Shown: positions 16,421-23,349 of the stretch, in pieces | Layout of the letters: each line of letters starts with the position of its first letter | Numbering within the stretch: the first letter of the stretch is position 1 | From: an uncultured Bacilli bacterium | GTDB taxonomy: Bacteria; Bacillota_I; Bacilli_A; RF39; UBA660 | Direction of reading: 5' to 3' | Assembly: GCA_944332375.1 (NCBI GenBank) | Contig: CALVJU010000048.1 | Coordinates: forward strand, 1 to 28,594 | DNA: 28,594 bases | Translations under genes and position numbers: made by a program | Notes under the pieces: model-generated | Databases searched by the model: none | Seen by the model: the letters and a program-made list of their open reading frames with translations, nothing else | Told to the model about the DNA's origin: nothing

Positions 16421-17038
16421 ATGAAAGAATTAACAAAACGACAAAACGAAATATTAGATTATATTAAATCATATATTGTTAAAAACGGATATCCCCCTAC
16501 TGTAAGGGAAATTGGTTCTTCTCTTGGTGTATCTAGCCCTGCAACAATACATGCCCATTTGGAGAACTTGGAACGTAAAGGTGTGATACGTAGAAAAGAA
16601 ACAAAGAATCGTGCAATTGAATTATTAGTAGATAATGAATTCGCAAAAAAAGAAGCAGAAGTCGTCGACGTTCCACTTCTTGGAAAAATCACCGCAGGAA
16701 GCCCAATTGAAGCAATTCAAAACCCTGGTGAATATTTTTCCCTTCCTGCTTATTTAATTCCCAAAAATAAAGAAGTATTTACACTAAAAGTAAGCGGAGA
16801 AAGTATGATTAATGCAGGAATCTTAGATGGAGATATCGTAATTGTAGAAAGACAAAACACAGCACGTAACGGACAAATCGTTGTTGCTATGACAGATGAG
16901 AACGAAGTAACATTAAAAACATTTTATAAAGAATCCAATTATTTTAGACTACAACCTGAAAATGATACTATGGATCCCATTATTTTAGATAATGTATCTA
17001 TTTTGGGAATTGCTATCGGACTATATCGTAAGTTATAG
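16421..17038 (+). CDS. lexA: SOS repressor LexA
   Basis: A 205-aa repressor of the SOS regulon that cleaves itself when RecA is activated by DNA damage. Residues 1-65 form the winged helix-turn-helix (KRQNEILDYIKSYI, GYPPTVREIGSSLGVSSPAT). The S24 peptidase domain has the Ala92-Gly93 cleavage site in GKITAGSPIEA, nucleophile Ser128 in VSGESMINAG and Lys166 in EVTLKTFYK, so the catalytic dyad is intact. ATG 16421 is chosen for AAAGGAGG upstream; a longer frame from 16382 would start inside the promoter. It is divergent from the SOS micro-gene, with two LexA boxes in the 132-bp gap. Confidence 0.97.
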   Translation: MKELTKRQNEILDYIKSYIVKNGYPPTVREIGSSLGVSSPATIHAHLENLERKGVIRRKETKNRAIELLVDNEFAKKEAEVVDVPLLGKITAGSPIEAIQNPGEYFSLPAYLIPKNKEVFTLKVSGESMINAGILDGDIVIVERQNTARNGQIVVAMTDENEVTLKTFYKESNYFRLQPENDTMDPIILDNVSILGIAIGLYRKL

Positions 17039-17056
17039 TCTTTTTCTTTACGAAAG

Positions 17057-17077
17057 AAAAAGGAGCTATGCAGCTCC
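17057..17077 (-). terminator. Intrinsic terminator at the end of the rhomboid gene
   Basis: On the minus strand GGAGCT (17077-17072), loop GCAT, AGCTCC (17067-17062), then TTTTT. The TAG stop of the gene lies in the loop and second arm. On the plus strand an adjacent CTTTTTCTTT/AAAGAAAAAG repeat follows lexA but lacks a T-run. Confidence 0.7.
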
Positions 17078-18253
17078 AAAAAATCCTAAATAAATTAAAA
17101 ATCCAAAGAATAAGACAGAAATAATTCCTCCATTAATACGATCTTGTAAAGAACTCTTTCCTTTCACTCCTAGTGCCATAGTAACAAACACACCAGCAAT
17201 TAATCCACCAATATGTGCGGCATTATCAATCCCTGAAAGTAGGAATCCAGCGAGTAAATTTAAAACAATAATTGGAATAATCTGAGAACGTAATACAGTT
17301 CCTAAATAAATACGATAATGATATCCAAAATAAACTAAAGATCCTAGTAAACCAAAAATCGCACCACTCGCTCCTGCACTAATTTGTAAACTACTACCAA
17401 AAGAAATAGATAATAAGTTACCGGCAATCGCACTGAGCAAATAAACAGCAAGATACTTCCATCTTCCTAAAAAACTCTCTAACTGTGGTCCAATCACATA
17501 TAAAGAATAACAATTTACCAACAAATGGATAAATCCAATGTGAAGAAATGCACTGGTAATTAGACGATAAACTTGACCAGCACGAACAAGCTCTCCGAAA
17601 TTCGCTCCAAATGCAAGTAATGTTGCCACATCGGTAGAACCATTTCCAAATAGATACATCGCAATAAAAATAAGAACATTAATTGCGATAATTGCCATAG
17701 TAACAACTGGTTTACGAATACGGAAAACATCTTCTGCTTTTCGTGCATCCGTCTCAGATTTTTTTGTAATATCTCTTGTCAAACGAATAAATAACTCTTC
17801 CCCTTTCTCTTTAAACGTAGTACGTTTCATCAAATCAGGAAAAGCTTCTAAAACAATCTTATTCTTCTGTAATTGATTGATCGATAAGTTTTCTGGGATA
17901 GAAACACAAGAAATATGTTCATACTTCTGTTGTTCTTTAATCATGTGCACATTATCCCCTAAATTTAAATAGAAAGAAACCATTTCCATATGAAGAGAAA
18001 CTGTTTTTTTCTTAATCTTTTTTAAGATACTTCTCGTTTTTAATAAATCAAATTGAAACTGTTCATCATTGTGAATATAATCCGTCACAATACGCACAAT
18101 TGGATAATCACTATCCAAGTTTTCTAACCAGATCTCATTTTTCGCACCGTGTAATACAATTGGATTATAATCTTTATCTGCAATAAAATAGTGTAATAAC
18201 TTCATCACAAGCTCATCGTTTTTACTTCCGATCATAACTCCTTGTTCTTCCAT
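17066..18253 (-). CDS. Rhomboid family intramembrane serine protease (GluP/YqgP-like)
   Basis: A 395-aa protein. Residues 1-175 are a cytoplasmic domain like the N-terminal extension of B. subtilis YqgP/GluP (begins GVMIGSKNDELVMKLLHYFI). About seven membrane helices of the rhomboid fold follow. The motifs are HIGFIHLLVNCYSLYVIG, the nucleophile Ser (about residue 296) in ISAGASGAIFGLLG, and the catalytic His (about 347) in DNAAHIGGLIAG, so it should be an active protease cutting membrane helices. ATG 18253 has AGGTGA 5 bases upstream; a GTG at 18262 lies in that site. It starts 9 bases after the pseudouridine synthase stop, in the lspA operon. Confidence 0.93.
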   Translation of the reverse strand: MEEQGVMIGSKNDELVMKLLHYFIADKDYNPIVLHGAKNEIWLENLDSDYPIVRIVTDYIHNDEQFQFDLLKTRSILKKIKKKTVSLHMEMVSFYLNLGDNVHMIKEQQKYEHISCVSIPENLSINQLQKNKIVLEAFPDLMKRTTFKEKGEELFIRLTRDITKKSETDARKAEDVFRIRKPVVTMAIIAINVLIFIAMYLFGNGSTDVATLLAFGANFGELVRAGQVYRLITSAFLHIGFIHLLVNCYSLYVIGPQLESFLGRWKYLAVYLLSAIAGNLLSISFGSSLQISAGASGAIFGLLGSLVYFGYHYRIYLGTVLRSQIIPIIVLNLLAGFLLSGIDNAAHIGGLIAGVFVTMALGVKGKSSLQDRINGGIISVLFFGFLIYLGFFGAA

Positions 18254-18262
18254 TTCTATCAC

Positions 18263-19153
18263 CTATCTTTCTAATTGTCTCTCTATATTTAAAAAACACT
18301 CTGGTAATGGACTATCAAATTCCATATACTGTTTCGTTCTAGGATGGACAAAGCCTAGTGTTTTCGCATGTAAACATTGCCCTGTTTGATCAAATAACTT
18401 GCGATTTCCATAGACCTTGTCATTGATAATTGGATGTCCAATATAATTCATATGAACACGAATCTGATGCGTTCTACCAGTCTCTAGATTTAACTCAATC
18501 TTCGTCGCATTCTGATATCGCTCTAATACACGAAAATGAGTAATTGCTTCCTTACTGTTCTTATCTGTTACTGTCATCTTTTTACGATCCTTTGGATCAC
18601 GTCCAATTGGAACAATAATATCTCCACTGTCTTCTTCTATCACACCCCAACAAAGCGCTACATAAGTTCTCTTTGTCGTCTTATTTTTGAGTTGTTCTGC
18701 CAAATTTAGATGTGCCTCATTGTTTTTTGCAACCACTAAAAGTCCCGTTGTCTCCGCATCAATACGATGAACAATGCCAGGACGAAAAGCACCGTTGACA
18801 TCACTTAACTCTTTGGAATGATACAAAAGCGCATTCACCAAAGTTCCATTTGGATTCCCTGGAGCAGGATGGACAACCATCCCATTTGCCTTATTTATAA
18901 CCAACAAATCCTCATCTTCATAAACAATATCTAAGGGAATCTTCTCAGGTTCATAACTCATCTCTGGTTCTTCATAATTTCCTACCGTAATCCGATCCCC
19001 ATCATGAACAATATAACGATTCTTACTCTCTTTTCCATTTACCAAAACCAAGTGACTTTCAATCATCTTCTGAATCTTACTACGACTATAACCCGTCTCA
19101 TTCATCACATATTGATCTAATCTTTTGCCACCTTCTTCGACAACGATTTCCAT
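18263..19153 (-). CDS. RluD-type 23S rRNA pseudouridine synthase
   Basis: A 296-aa protein of the RluA/RluD family, making pseudouridine in large-subunit rRNA. An S4 RNA-binding domain (about 10-60: RLDQYVMNETGYSRSKIQKM) precedes the catalytic domain with Asp132 in GIVHRIDAETTGLLVVAK and LETGRTHQIRVHM. ATG 19153 is preferred: AGGAGG (19161-19166) lies 7 bases upstream and the protein starts MEIVVEEGGKRLDQ, as homologues (YlyB) do. The start lies inside the end of lspA (37-base overlap). The lspA-rluD pair is conserved in Bacillus. Exact target uridines cannot be told. Confidence 0.93.
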   Translation of the reverse strand: MEIVVEEGGKRLDQYVMNETGYSRSKIQKMIESHLVLVNGKESKNRYIVHDGDRITVGNYEEPEMSYEPEKIPLDIVYEDEDLLVINKANGMVVHPAPGNPNGTLVNALLYHSKELSDVNGAFRPGIVHRIDAETTGLLVVAKNNEAHLNLAEQLKNKTTKRTYVALCWGVIEEDSGDIIVPIGRDPKDRKKMTVTDKNSKEAITHFRVLERYQNATKIELNLETGRTHQIRVHMNYIGHPIINDKVYGNRKLFDQTGQCLHAKTLGFVHPRTKQYMEFDSPLPECFLNIERQLER

Positions 19154-19602
19154 CCAAATTCCTCCTTTAACAACGCATAAATACAAAGACATACACCAAA
19201 ACAAATACAAACATCAGCAAGATTAAAAATAGGCATATGGATGTGGAACAACTCAAAATCCAAATAATCAATCACATATCCATAAATCAAACGATCCCAT
19301 AAATTACCAACAATCCCACCGATAAAAAGTCCATATCCAATCTGTTCTACCTTTGTCTTCACCCCTTCTTTTCGAAGAAAGAAAAGAAGAAGAAATAACG
19401 TCATACAGGCAATCAAAATCAAAAAGAATCGATTCCCAGTCAAAATATTAAAAGCTGCTCCATAATTTCTCACATAAGTAATCTGAAAAAAATCACCCAA
19501 AACAGAAATACTTCTCTCTAACGATACCATTGTATTGATCACTAATTTTACAATCTGATCGATAACAAATGCAATCAACCCAACACCTAATATTTTTCTC
19601 AT
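19117..19602 (-). CDS. lspA: Lipoprotein signal peptidase (signal peptidase II)
   Basis: A 161-aa membrane aspartic peptidase that cuts signal peptides from diacylglyceryl-modified prolipoproteins. Four membrane helices are visible. Family motifs: VIDQIVKL near the N-terminus, NYGAAFNIL (46-54), catalytic Asp112 in WDRLIYGYVIDYLDF and Asp130 in FNLADVCI. AGGTGA precedes ATG 19602 and TATAAT stands just 5 bases before that. It leads the lspA-rluD-rhomboid operon. Confidence 0.96.
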   Translation of the reverse strand: MRKILGVGLIAFVIDQIVKLVINTMVSLERSISVLGDFFQITYVRNYGAAFNILTGNRFFLILIACMTLFLLLFFLRKEGVKTKVEQIGYGLFIGGIVGNLWDRLIYGYVIDYLDFELFHIHMPIFNLADVCICFGVCLCIYALLKEEFGWKSLSKKVAKD

Positions 19603-19619
19603 GAAGCATCACCTGTTCC

Positions 19620-19628
19620 ATTATAGCA
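19620..19628 (-). promoter_or_regulatory. Extended -10 promoter of lspA
   Basis: Minus strand TGCTATAAT (19628-19620), an extended -10 without a good -35. AGGTGA begins 5 bases downstream, giving a leader of about 12 bases. Confidence 0.5.
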
Positions 19629-19645
19629 AATTTCCCCCTACTTGA

Positions 19646-20665
19646 CTATACGTTTTTCATGACATAGGAAGAAAATTGTTCTGTCATTGTTCTAACCTCA
19701 CCATAGTCATACCAAAGTACATCGACTCCCTTGTCTTTCGCAAGCTCTTGTCCTGTTTCTAGTGGTAACAGATAAAAAGCATAGCCCAATAAATAAGCCT
19801 GGATGGGATCTTCTGCAATGGTTGTCACTTTATCCATCTCTTCTTCAGGATAAGAGGTACTAGGATCAATCAAATGGTGATATGTTTTTCCTTCATAAGA
19901 ATACGTATCTTGATCTCTTCCATATGTAACAACTGTTTTATTTTTCAAAGATAAAATAGTTACAGAATCTTCCTCTTCCCATGGAATTTCTAAAGCAACT
20001 TTATACGGTTCTTCTTCTAGAGAAGTTCCCATCGTCGCATTTCCATTTTCTTGAATCAAATAATGTTCGATTCCTTCTTCTTCTAAATAAGAAATAATTT
20101 CATCATTCGCAAACCCAATTGGAATCTTTCCTAAATAAATATGGGGATGATTATTTTCAATACGATGATCTTCTAATAAATGTATTTCTGATTGATCTTC
20201 TTCATTCCAACGGGCAATTTCTTCCGTGCTTGGAATTCCATCTTTCTTTTCAATCACATCATCCCATCCTTGGTATAGACTCCCATGATGAAAAGTAATC
20301 CTACCATCTATTTCCTCACTGAACTTCGTTATCTCCTCTAAAAGACGATATAAACGATCCTCCAAGACGAGACTTTCTTTTGTTTCTTCATTTGTCGCAA
20401 TGGTATATAAATTCACCATGTCATCATAAGCTTGTTCTGTATCTGTCAATTTCTCATAGGAATCATAAATCTCATCTATTTTTTGAAATACTTTCTCTAC
20501 TTTCTGTCGATCCTTCTCATAAATTTGAACATGAATCTCAGTATCAAAATATGGATATGTTTCTTGATACAACGATACCTGATCACGGAATAATAAAGAT
20601 ATTCCCAATCCAATCAAAAGGATCAAAGCAATCCCCCAAATGATTTTATTTATTTTCTGATGCAT
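19646..20665 (-). CDS. ApbE-like membrane-anchored protein, probably degenerate
   Basis: A 339-aa protein with an N-terminal membrane helix (about 9-26) and an outside domain resembling ApbE, the FAD:protein FMN transferase. Matches include ETYPYFDTEIHVQIY, GKTYHHLIDPSTSYP (about 259-273) and a region that lines up gaplessly with the ApbE C-terminal motif: VTTIAEDPIQAYLLGYAFYL. There the metal-binding Asp and Thr of canonical ApbE (as in ADALST) become Tyr291 and Tyr295. The usual GGIAKGYAVD is weakened to GKIPIGFANDEI, and NxGG becomes ENGNATMG. It may have lost transferase activity or changed function. There is no lipobox; it has its own promoter. No flavin-acceptor protein is visible nearby. 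Confidence 0.7.
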   Translation of the reverse strand: MHQKINKIIWGIALILLIGLGISLLFRDQVSLYQETYPYFDTEIHVQIYEKDRQKVEKVFQKIDEIYDSYEKLTDTEQAYDDMVNLYTIATNEETKESLVLEDRLYRLLEEITKFSEEIDGRITFHHGSLYQGWDDVIEKKDGIPSTEEIARWNEEDQSEIHLLEDHRIENNHPHIYLGKIPIGFANDEIISYLEEEGIEHYLIQENGNATMGTSLEEEPYKVALEIPWEEEDSVTILSLKNKTVVTYGRDQDTYSYEGKTYHHLIDPSTSYPEEEMDKVTTIAEDPIQAYLLGYAFYLLPLETGQELAKDKGVDVLWYDYGEVRTMTEQFSSYVMKNV

Positions 20666-20682
20666 AAAACCTCCATACTTGT

Positions 20683-20711
20683 ATTATACCATGTTCAAAA
20701 AAATCCAACAA
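20683..20711 (-). promoter_or_regulatory. Promoter of the ApbE-like gene
   Basis: Minus strand TTGTTG (20706-20711), 17-base spacer, TATAAT (20683-20688) with an extended TGG. GGAGG follows shortly before ATG 20665. Confidence 0.55.
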
Positions 20712-20717
20712 GATACG

Positions 20718-20740
20718 AAAAAAACAGGAACACCCTGTTT
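20718..20740 (-). terminator. Intrinsic terminator of the two-gene AT-rich operon
   Basis: Minus strand AAACAGG (20740-20734), loop GTGTT, CCTGTTT (20728-20722), then Ts to 20718. The stem is short but perfect. Confidence 0.75.
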
Positions 20741-20783
20741 ATTTATTTTCCAGTGTTCGATAAGCTGATAATCTGTCAAATTC

Positions 20784-21176
20784 TTAATAATCTAACATAT
20801 CACAAATGTGCGAATAATCATAACTTAACTTATTGTCATTCCTTTTTACAATGATATATCCTACACATTGATCTTGTTCTTTTGTCATTGGAACTTCACC
20901 GAAAAAGATGGTGTCTGTTCCATTTGTTATGGGCTTTAACAAATTACTCATCTCTACAATCGCTATATTATTTTCATCAAATTTAAATATTGATGGATCT
21001 ATTTTATATATTTCATCTAATGTGGAATTATAATAAGAAAAATCATTTTCTAAATGCACATTAGTTTGATGATCATTATATAAGTTAATTACGAATTTAC
21101 TTATTCCTATAAATAAAATGACTGCCAATATATCGTAGATAAAATATTTCTGTAGATGTAATTTAATATTATTCAC
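20784..21176 (-). CDS. Unknown membrane-anchored protein, 130 aa
   Basis: The start is GTG 21176 with GGAGGTG upstream; the first bases overlap the stop of the preceding gene (GTGAATAA), so the two are coupled. One membrane helix lies near the N-terminus (FIYDILAVILFIGISKFVI); the rest is a small outside domain with FFGEVPMTKEQDQCVGYIIV and the ending YSHICDMLDY, including two cysteines. I do not recognise the family. The gene is more AT-rich than its neighbours by eye, and with its partner it may be a recent arrival. Confidence 0.65.
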   Translation of the reverse strand: MNNIKLHLQKYFIYDILAVILFIGISKFVINLYNDHQTNVHLENDFSYYNSTLDEIYKIDPSIFKFDENNIAIVEMSNLLKPITNGTDTIFFGEVPMTKEQDQCVGYIIVKRNDNKLSYDYSHICDMLDY

Positions 21177-21738
21177 GATTACCACCTCCGACCACAACAT
21201 TAAAACTAATATGTGTTTTAACAGAAGATAATAATGTATTCTTTCGTGTCACGTAAATATGTATGAAATATCTTCCTTTTTCATTCATTATACTTGACAC
21301 ATCTTCAATGTATGGTCCAGCATATATTACCTTATTTTTTCTTTTAATTAGTAACTCCATATCAGAATCATTTACTTTTTCATACACATCAGAATCATCC
21401 TTATACCATCCACTTGCAGTTGATTTTCTCTGACCATTTTTATAATACACTTCAAATTCTTGTACACGTAACGTTATTTTATCATCTAAATCAATCCTAT
21501 TAACACGATTTTCCACTGAATTATAACCTGAACTTGTTGCGCTAATTAAAATTCCATTTGTATATTTTTCACTATAATAACAGTTCATTTCAACATTATT
21601 CATATTTACAACAAATAAATTTTTATCATAAACACTATACAAGGCAGTAAAAAGTGTAAATAAAATAATAAATTCGACAACGAGACAAATAAAGGCTATT
21701 TTAAATGGTTTCATTATTTGCTCCAAAGCACCGTTCAT
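21169..21738 (-). CDS. Unknown membrane-anchored protein, 189 aa
   Basis: A protein with one N-terminal membrane helix (about residues 13-35, IAFICLVVEFIILFTLFTAL) and an outside, beta-rich domain of about 150 residues (KITLRVQEFEVYYKNGQRK, KGRYFIHIYVTRKN). There is no recognised family, lipobox or sorting signal. AGGTGA (21743-21748) precedes ATG 21738. It overlaps and is coupled to the next gene, also a single-span protein, suggesting that the pair acts together at the cell surface. Base use looks more AT-rich than that of flanking housekeeping genes. Confidence 0.7.
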   Translation of the reverse strand: MNGALEQIMKPFKIAFICLVVEFIILFTLFTALYSVYDKNLFVVNMNNVEMNCYYSEKYTNGILISATSSGYNSVENRVNRIDLDDKITLRVQEFEVYYKNGQRKSTASGWYKDDSDVYEKVNDSDMELLIKRKNKVIYAGPYIEDVSSIMNEKGRYFIHIYVTRKNTLLSSVKTHISFNVVVGGGNRE

Positions 21739-21754
21739 ATTCTCACCTAAAATG

Positions 21755-21763
21755 ATTATAACA
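21755..21763 (-). promoter_or_regulatory. Extended -10 promoter of the unknown two-gene operon
   Basis: Minus strand TGTTATAAT, no clear -35, with AGGTGA starting 6 bases downstream. Confidence 0.5.
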
Positions 21764-21835
21764 TATTATTTACATTTTAATGAACCAATATAAAAACTTC
21801 ATTTCAAAGTAAAGTTGTTCTTATGAAATAAATAT

Positions 21836-21871
21836 ATAAAAATGTGCGTCTTCTTATGAACACGCACATTT
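21836..21871 (-). terminator. Intrinsic terminator after the GT4 glycosyltransferase gene
   Basis: Arms 21862-21871 and 21840-21849 form a perfect 10-bp stem (AAATGTGCGT/ACGCACATTT) with a 12-base loop and a T-rich tail on the minus strand. Confidence 0.75.
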
Positions 21872-21876
21872 CCTGT

Positions 21877-22896
21877 TTATTTATTTTCAACAGTATCTAA
21901 TGTCATTACTTTCTCATAAACTTTTTTTAATTCTTTACCAATCTCTTTAATATCTCTCTTCTTCGCTTCTAAATAACCTTGCTCTGTTAAATCAGGCAGT
22001 TCGTGTTCTACAATTTTTCTTACTTTCTCTTCAAACTCATCCAATGTCTTTGCTTTATAGATGTTCTTTCCATCTTCAAACCAGTCAGAATAAATTGGAA
22101 TATCACGAATCAAGACTGGAATTTTACAAGCAAGTGCTTCTAATAACACAATTCCCTCTGTCTCCTCATGCGTCATAAATAAGAATAAGTCAGCCCCAAA
22201 ATAAGCCTTACGAAGTTCTTCACGTGGTAAATAACCAGGAAACTGAAGATTTGGAAGCTTCGTTGTCACTGCTTCTCTAACCGTACTAGGTACCGTATTC
22301 AAATTCGTATAACCAAACCAAATAAACTGATATTCCGGCATTCTTTTCGCTAGTTCTACAAACTCTGTAATTCCCTTTCTCTCCAAATAAAGTCCAACAC
22401 TCATAATCACTTTATCCGTTTCTTGAAATCCAAACTTCTTACGAAACTCTTCCCGATCATGTTCTTGTTTTTGATAAAATTTCAGATCAATCCCATTAGA
22501 GATCGCAACAATCGGTTTTCCAAGGTCATAACCTTCTAATAATTTTTTAGAATAGGGAGTTGGCGTAATAATATAATCAGCGGATGAGTAAAGTTTCTTT
22601 AACCAAGTTTTAAATAATGGAGCAACTTGATTAGAAAGGATAAAAGAATTACGAAAATCTTCTTCTGTAGAATGGGCATGGAAAATCACTTTCTTTCCTT
22701 GCTTCTTCGCTCTTTTAGCCATCAAATACGATTCTGGAAAAATTGTATTAATATGAATAATATCATAGTCATCTTTAGGATCTAATGTATATGGTACATG
22801 ATTTAATCTTAAAGCTTCCTGTTGGTGAATAATCGCTCTACCAACACCACTCTTCTCAATCTCTTTCATCTTGTCAGAATGTAATAATACTTTCAT
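21877..22896 (-). CDS. GT4 family glycosyltransferase
   Basis: A 339-aa GT-B fold enzyme, read from ATG 22896 (MKVLLHSDKMKEIEKSGVG); a longer frame to 22971 is excluded because its extra part overlaps the micro-ORF in another frame and is only Lys/Arg-rich. N-terminal domain: HINTIFPESYLMAKRAKKQG, FHAHSTEEDF. C-terminal donor domain: VAISNGIDLKFY, MSVGLYLERKGI, and the EX7E-like LFMTHEETEGIVLLEALAC. It resembles the diacylglycerol glucosyltransferases (MGS/DGS type) of Firmicutes, so glycolipid synthesis at the membrane is plausible; acceptor and sugar are not shown. It starts 13 bases after the micro-ORF. Confidence 0.88.
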   Translation of the reverse strand: MKVLLHSDKMKEIEKSGVGRAIIHQQEALRLNHVPYTLDPKDDYDIIHINTIFPESYLMAKRAKKQGKKVIFHAHSTEEDFRNSFILSNQVAPLFKTWLKKLYSSADYIITPTPYSKKLLEGYDLGKPIVAISNGIDLKFYQKQEHDREEFRKKFGFQETDKVIMSVGLYLERKGITEFVELAKRMPEYQFIWFGYTNLNTVPSTVREAVTTKLPNLQFPGYLPREELRKAYFGADLFLFMTHEETEGIVLLEALACKIPVLIRDIPIYSDWFEDGKNIYKAKTLDEFEEKVRKIVEHELPDLTEQGYLEAKKRDIKEIGKELKKVYEKVMTLDTVENK

Positions 22897-22909
22897 AGAA
22901 CACCACTTT

Positions 22910-23041
22910 CTATTTTTTCTTTGACTTCTTTTGCTTTTTTGTCTGTTTTTCTTTCTTTGGTTCCAAAACAATTTCTAAATTATATTTTTCCAACAATTCA
23001 TTTAAAACATCATTATTTTCTACTGTTGTTTTAATTGCCAT
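22910..23041 (-). CDS. Lysine-tailed micro-protein, 43 aa
   Basis: A short frame from ATG 23041 to TAG 22910. AGGTGA (23048-23053) lies at ideal spacing and TATAAT 5 bases before that. The protein has an acidic/amphipathic N-terminal half (VENNDVLNELLEKYNLEIVL) and a C-terminal tail of mainly Lys and Gln, suggesting binding to nucleic acid or to an acidic membrane surface. No family is recognised. It lies between ylmC and the glycosyltransferase gene, 13 bases before the latter, and may partly serve as a leader that couples its translation. Confidence 0.6.
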   Translation of the reverse strand: MAIKTTVENNDVLNELLEKYNLEIVLEPKKEKQTKKQKKSKKK

Positions 23042-23058
23042 GATTCATCACCTATTCC

Positions 23059-23067
23059 ATTATATCA
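23059..23067 (-). promoter_or_regulatory. Extended -10 promoter of the micro-ORF and glycosyltransferase gene
   Basis: Minus strand TGATATAAT overlaps the ylmC stop codon (TGA). AGGTGA begins 5 bases downstream and no good -35 is seen. Confidence 0.5.
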
Positions 23068-23298
23068 TACTTTTATACGAACTAAAATCACATCTTCACC
23101 TATTTTTTCAATTTGATCCCAACGAATCTCAATTTCATTCTTATTAGAGAAAAGGGAAACAAATAATTTACTTTTTTCTACGATTAAAGTCTCCATTGCT
23201 CCACTATTTGCTTGAATCGATACATCGATGATATTTCCTACTAATTTTCCATCAACAATATTAACGACATCTTTATTTTGAAGATCGGACAAACGCAT
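23065..23298 (-). CDS. ylmC: YlmC/YmxH family sporulation protein (PRC-barrel)
   Basis: A 77-aa single-domain PRC-barrel protein: MRLSDLQNKDVVNIVDGKLVG at the N-terminus, and a later strand pattern ending IRWDQIEKIGEDVILVRIKV, as in the YlmC/YmxH family, which is found almost only in spore formers; molecular function is unknown. AGGTGG precedes ATG 23298. In B. subtilis ylmC lies downstream of sigG; here sigG is also close (about 3.2 kb) but on the other strand. A sigma-E-like promoter lies just upstream. Confidence 0.88.
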   Translation of the reverse strand: MRLSDLQNKDVVNIVDGKLVGNIIDVSIQANSGAMETLIVEKSKLFVSLFSNKNEIEIRWDQIEKIGEDVILVRIKV

Positions 23299-23313
23299 AA
23301 TACCACCTAATTT

Positions 23314-23342
23314 ATTGTATGAGAAAAGGCGAATCTTATGAC
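23314..23342 (-). promoter_or_regulatory. Possible sigma-E-type promoter of ylmC
   Basis: Minus strand CATACAAT (23321-23314) fits the B. subtilis sigma-E -10 consensus CATACAHT fully. TCATAAG, 13 bases upstream, fits 5 of 7 of KMATATT. The -35 lies in the loop of the preceding terminator. TACAAT could also serve sigma A. Confidence 0.4.
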
Positions 23343-23349
23343 TCGCCTT
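23321..23349 (-). terminator. Possible terminator after the pseudopilin-linked gene
   Basis: Minus strand AAGGCGA (23349-23343... first arm), a 10-base loop and TCGCCTT (23332-23326), followed by TTCTC. The T-run is short and broken. The stop codon of the gene is in the loop. Confidence 0.45.
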
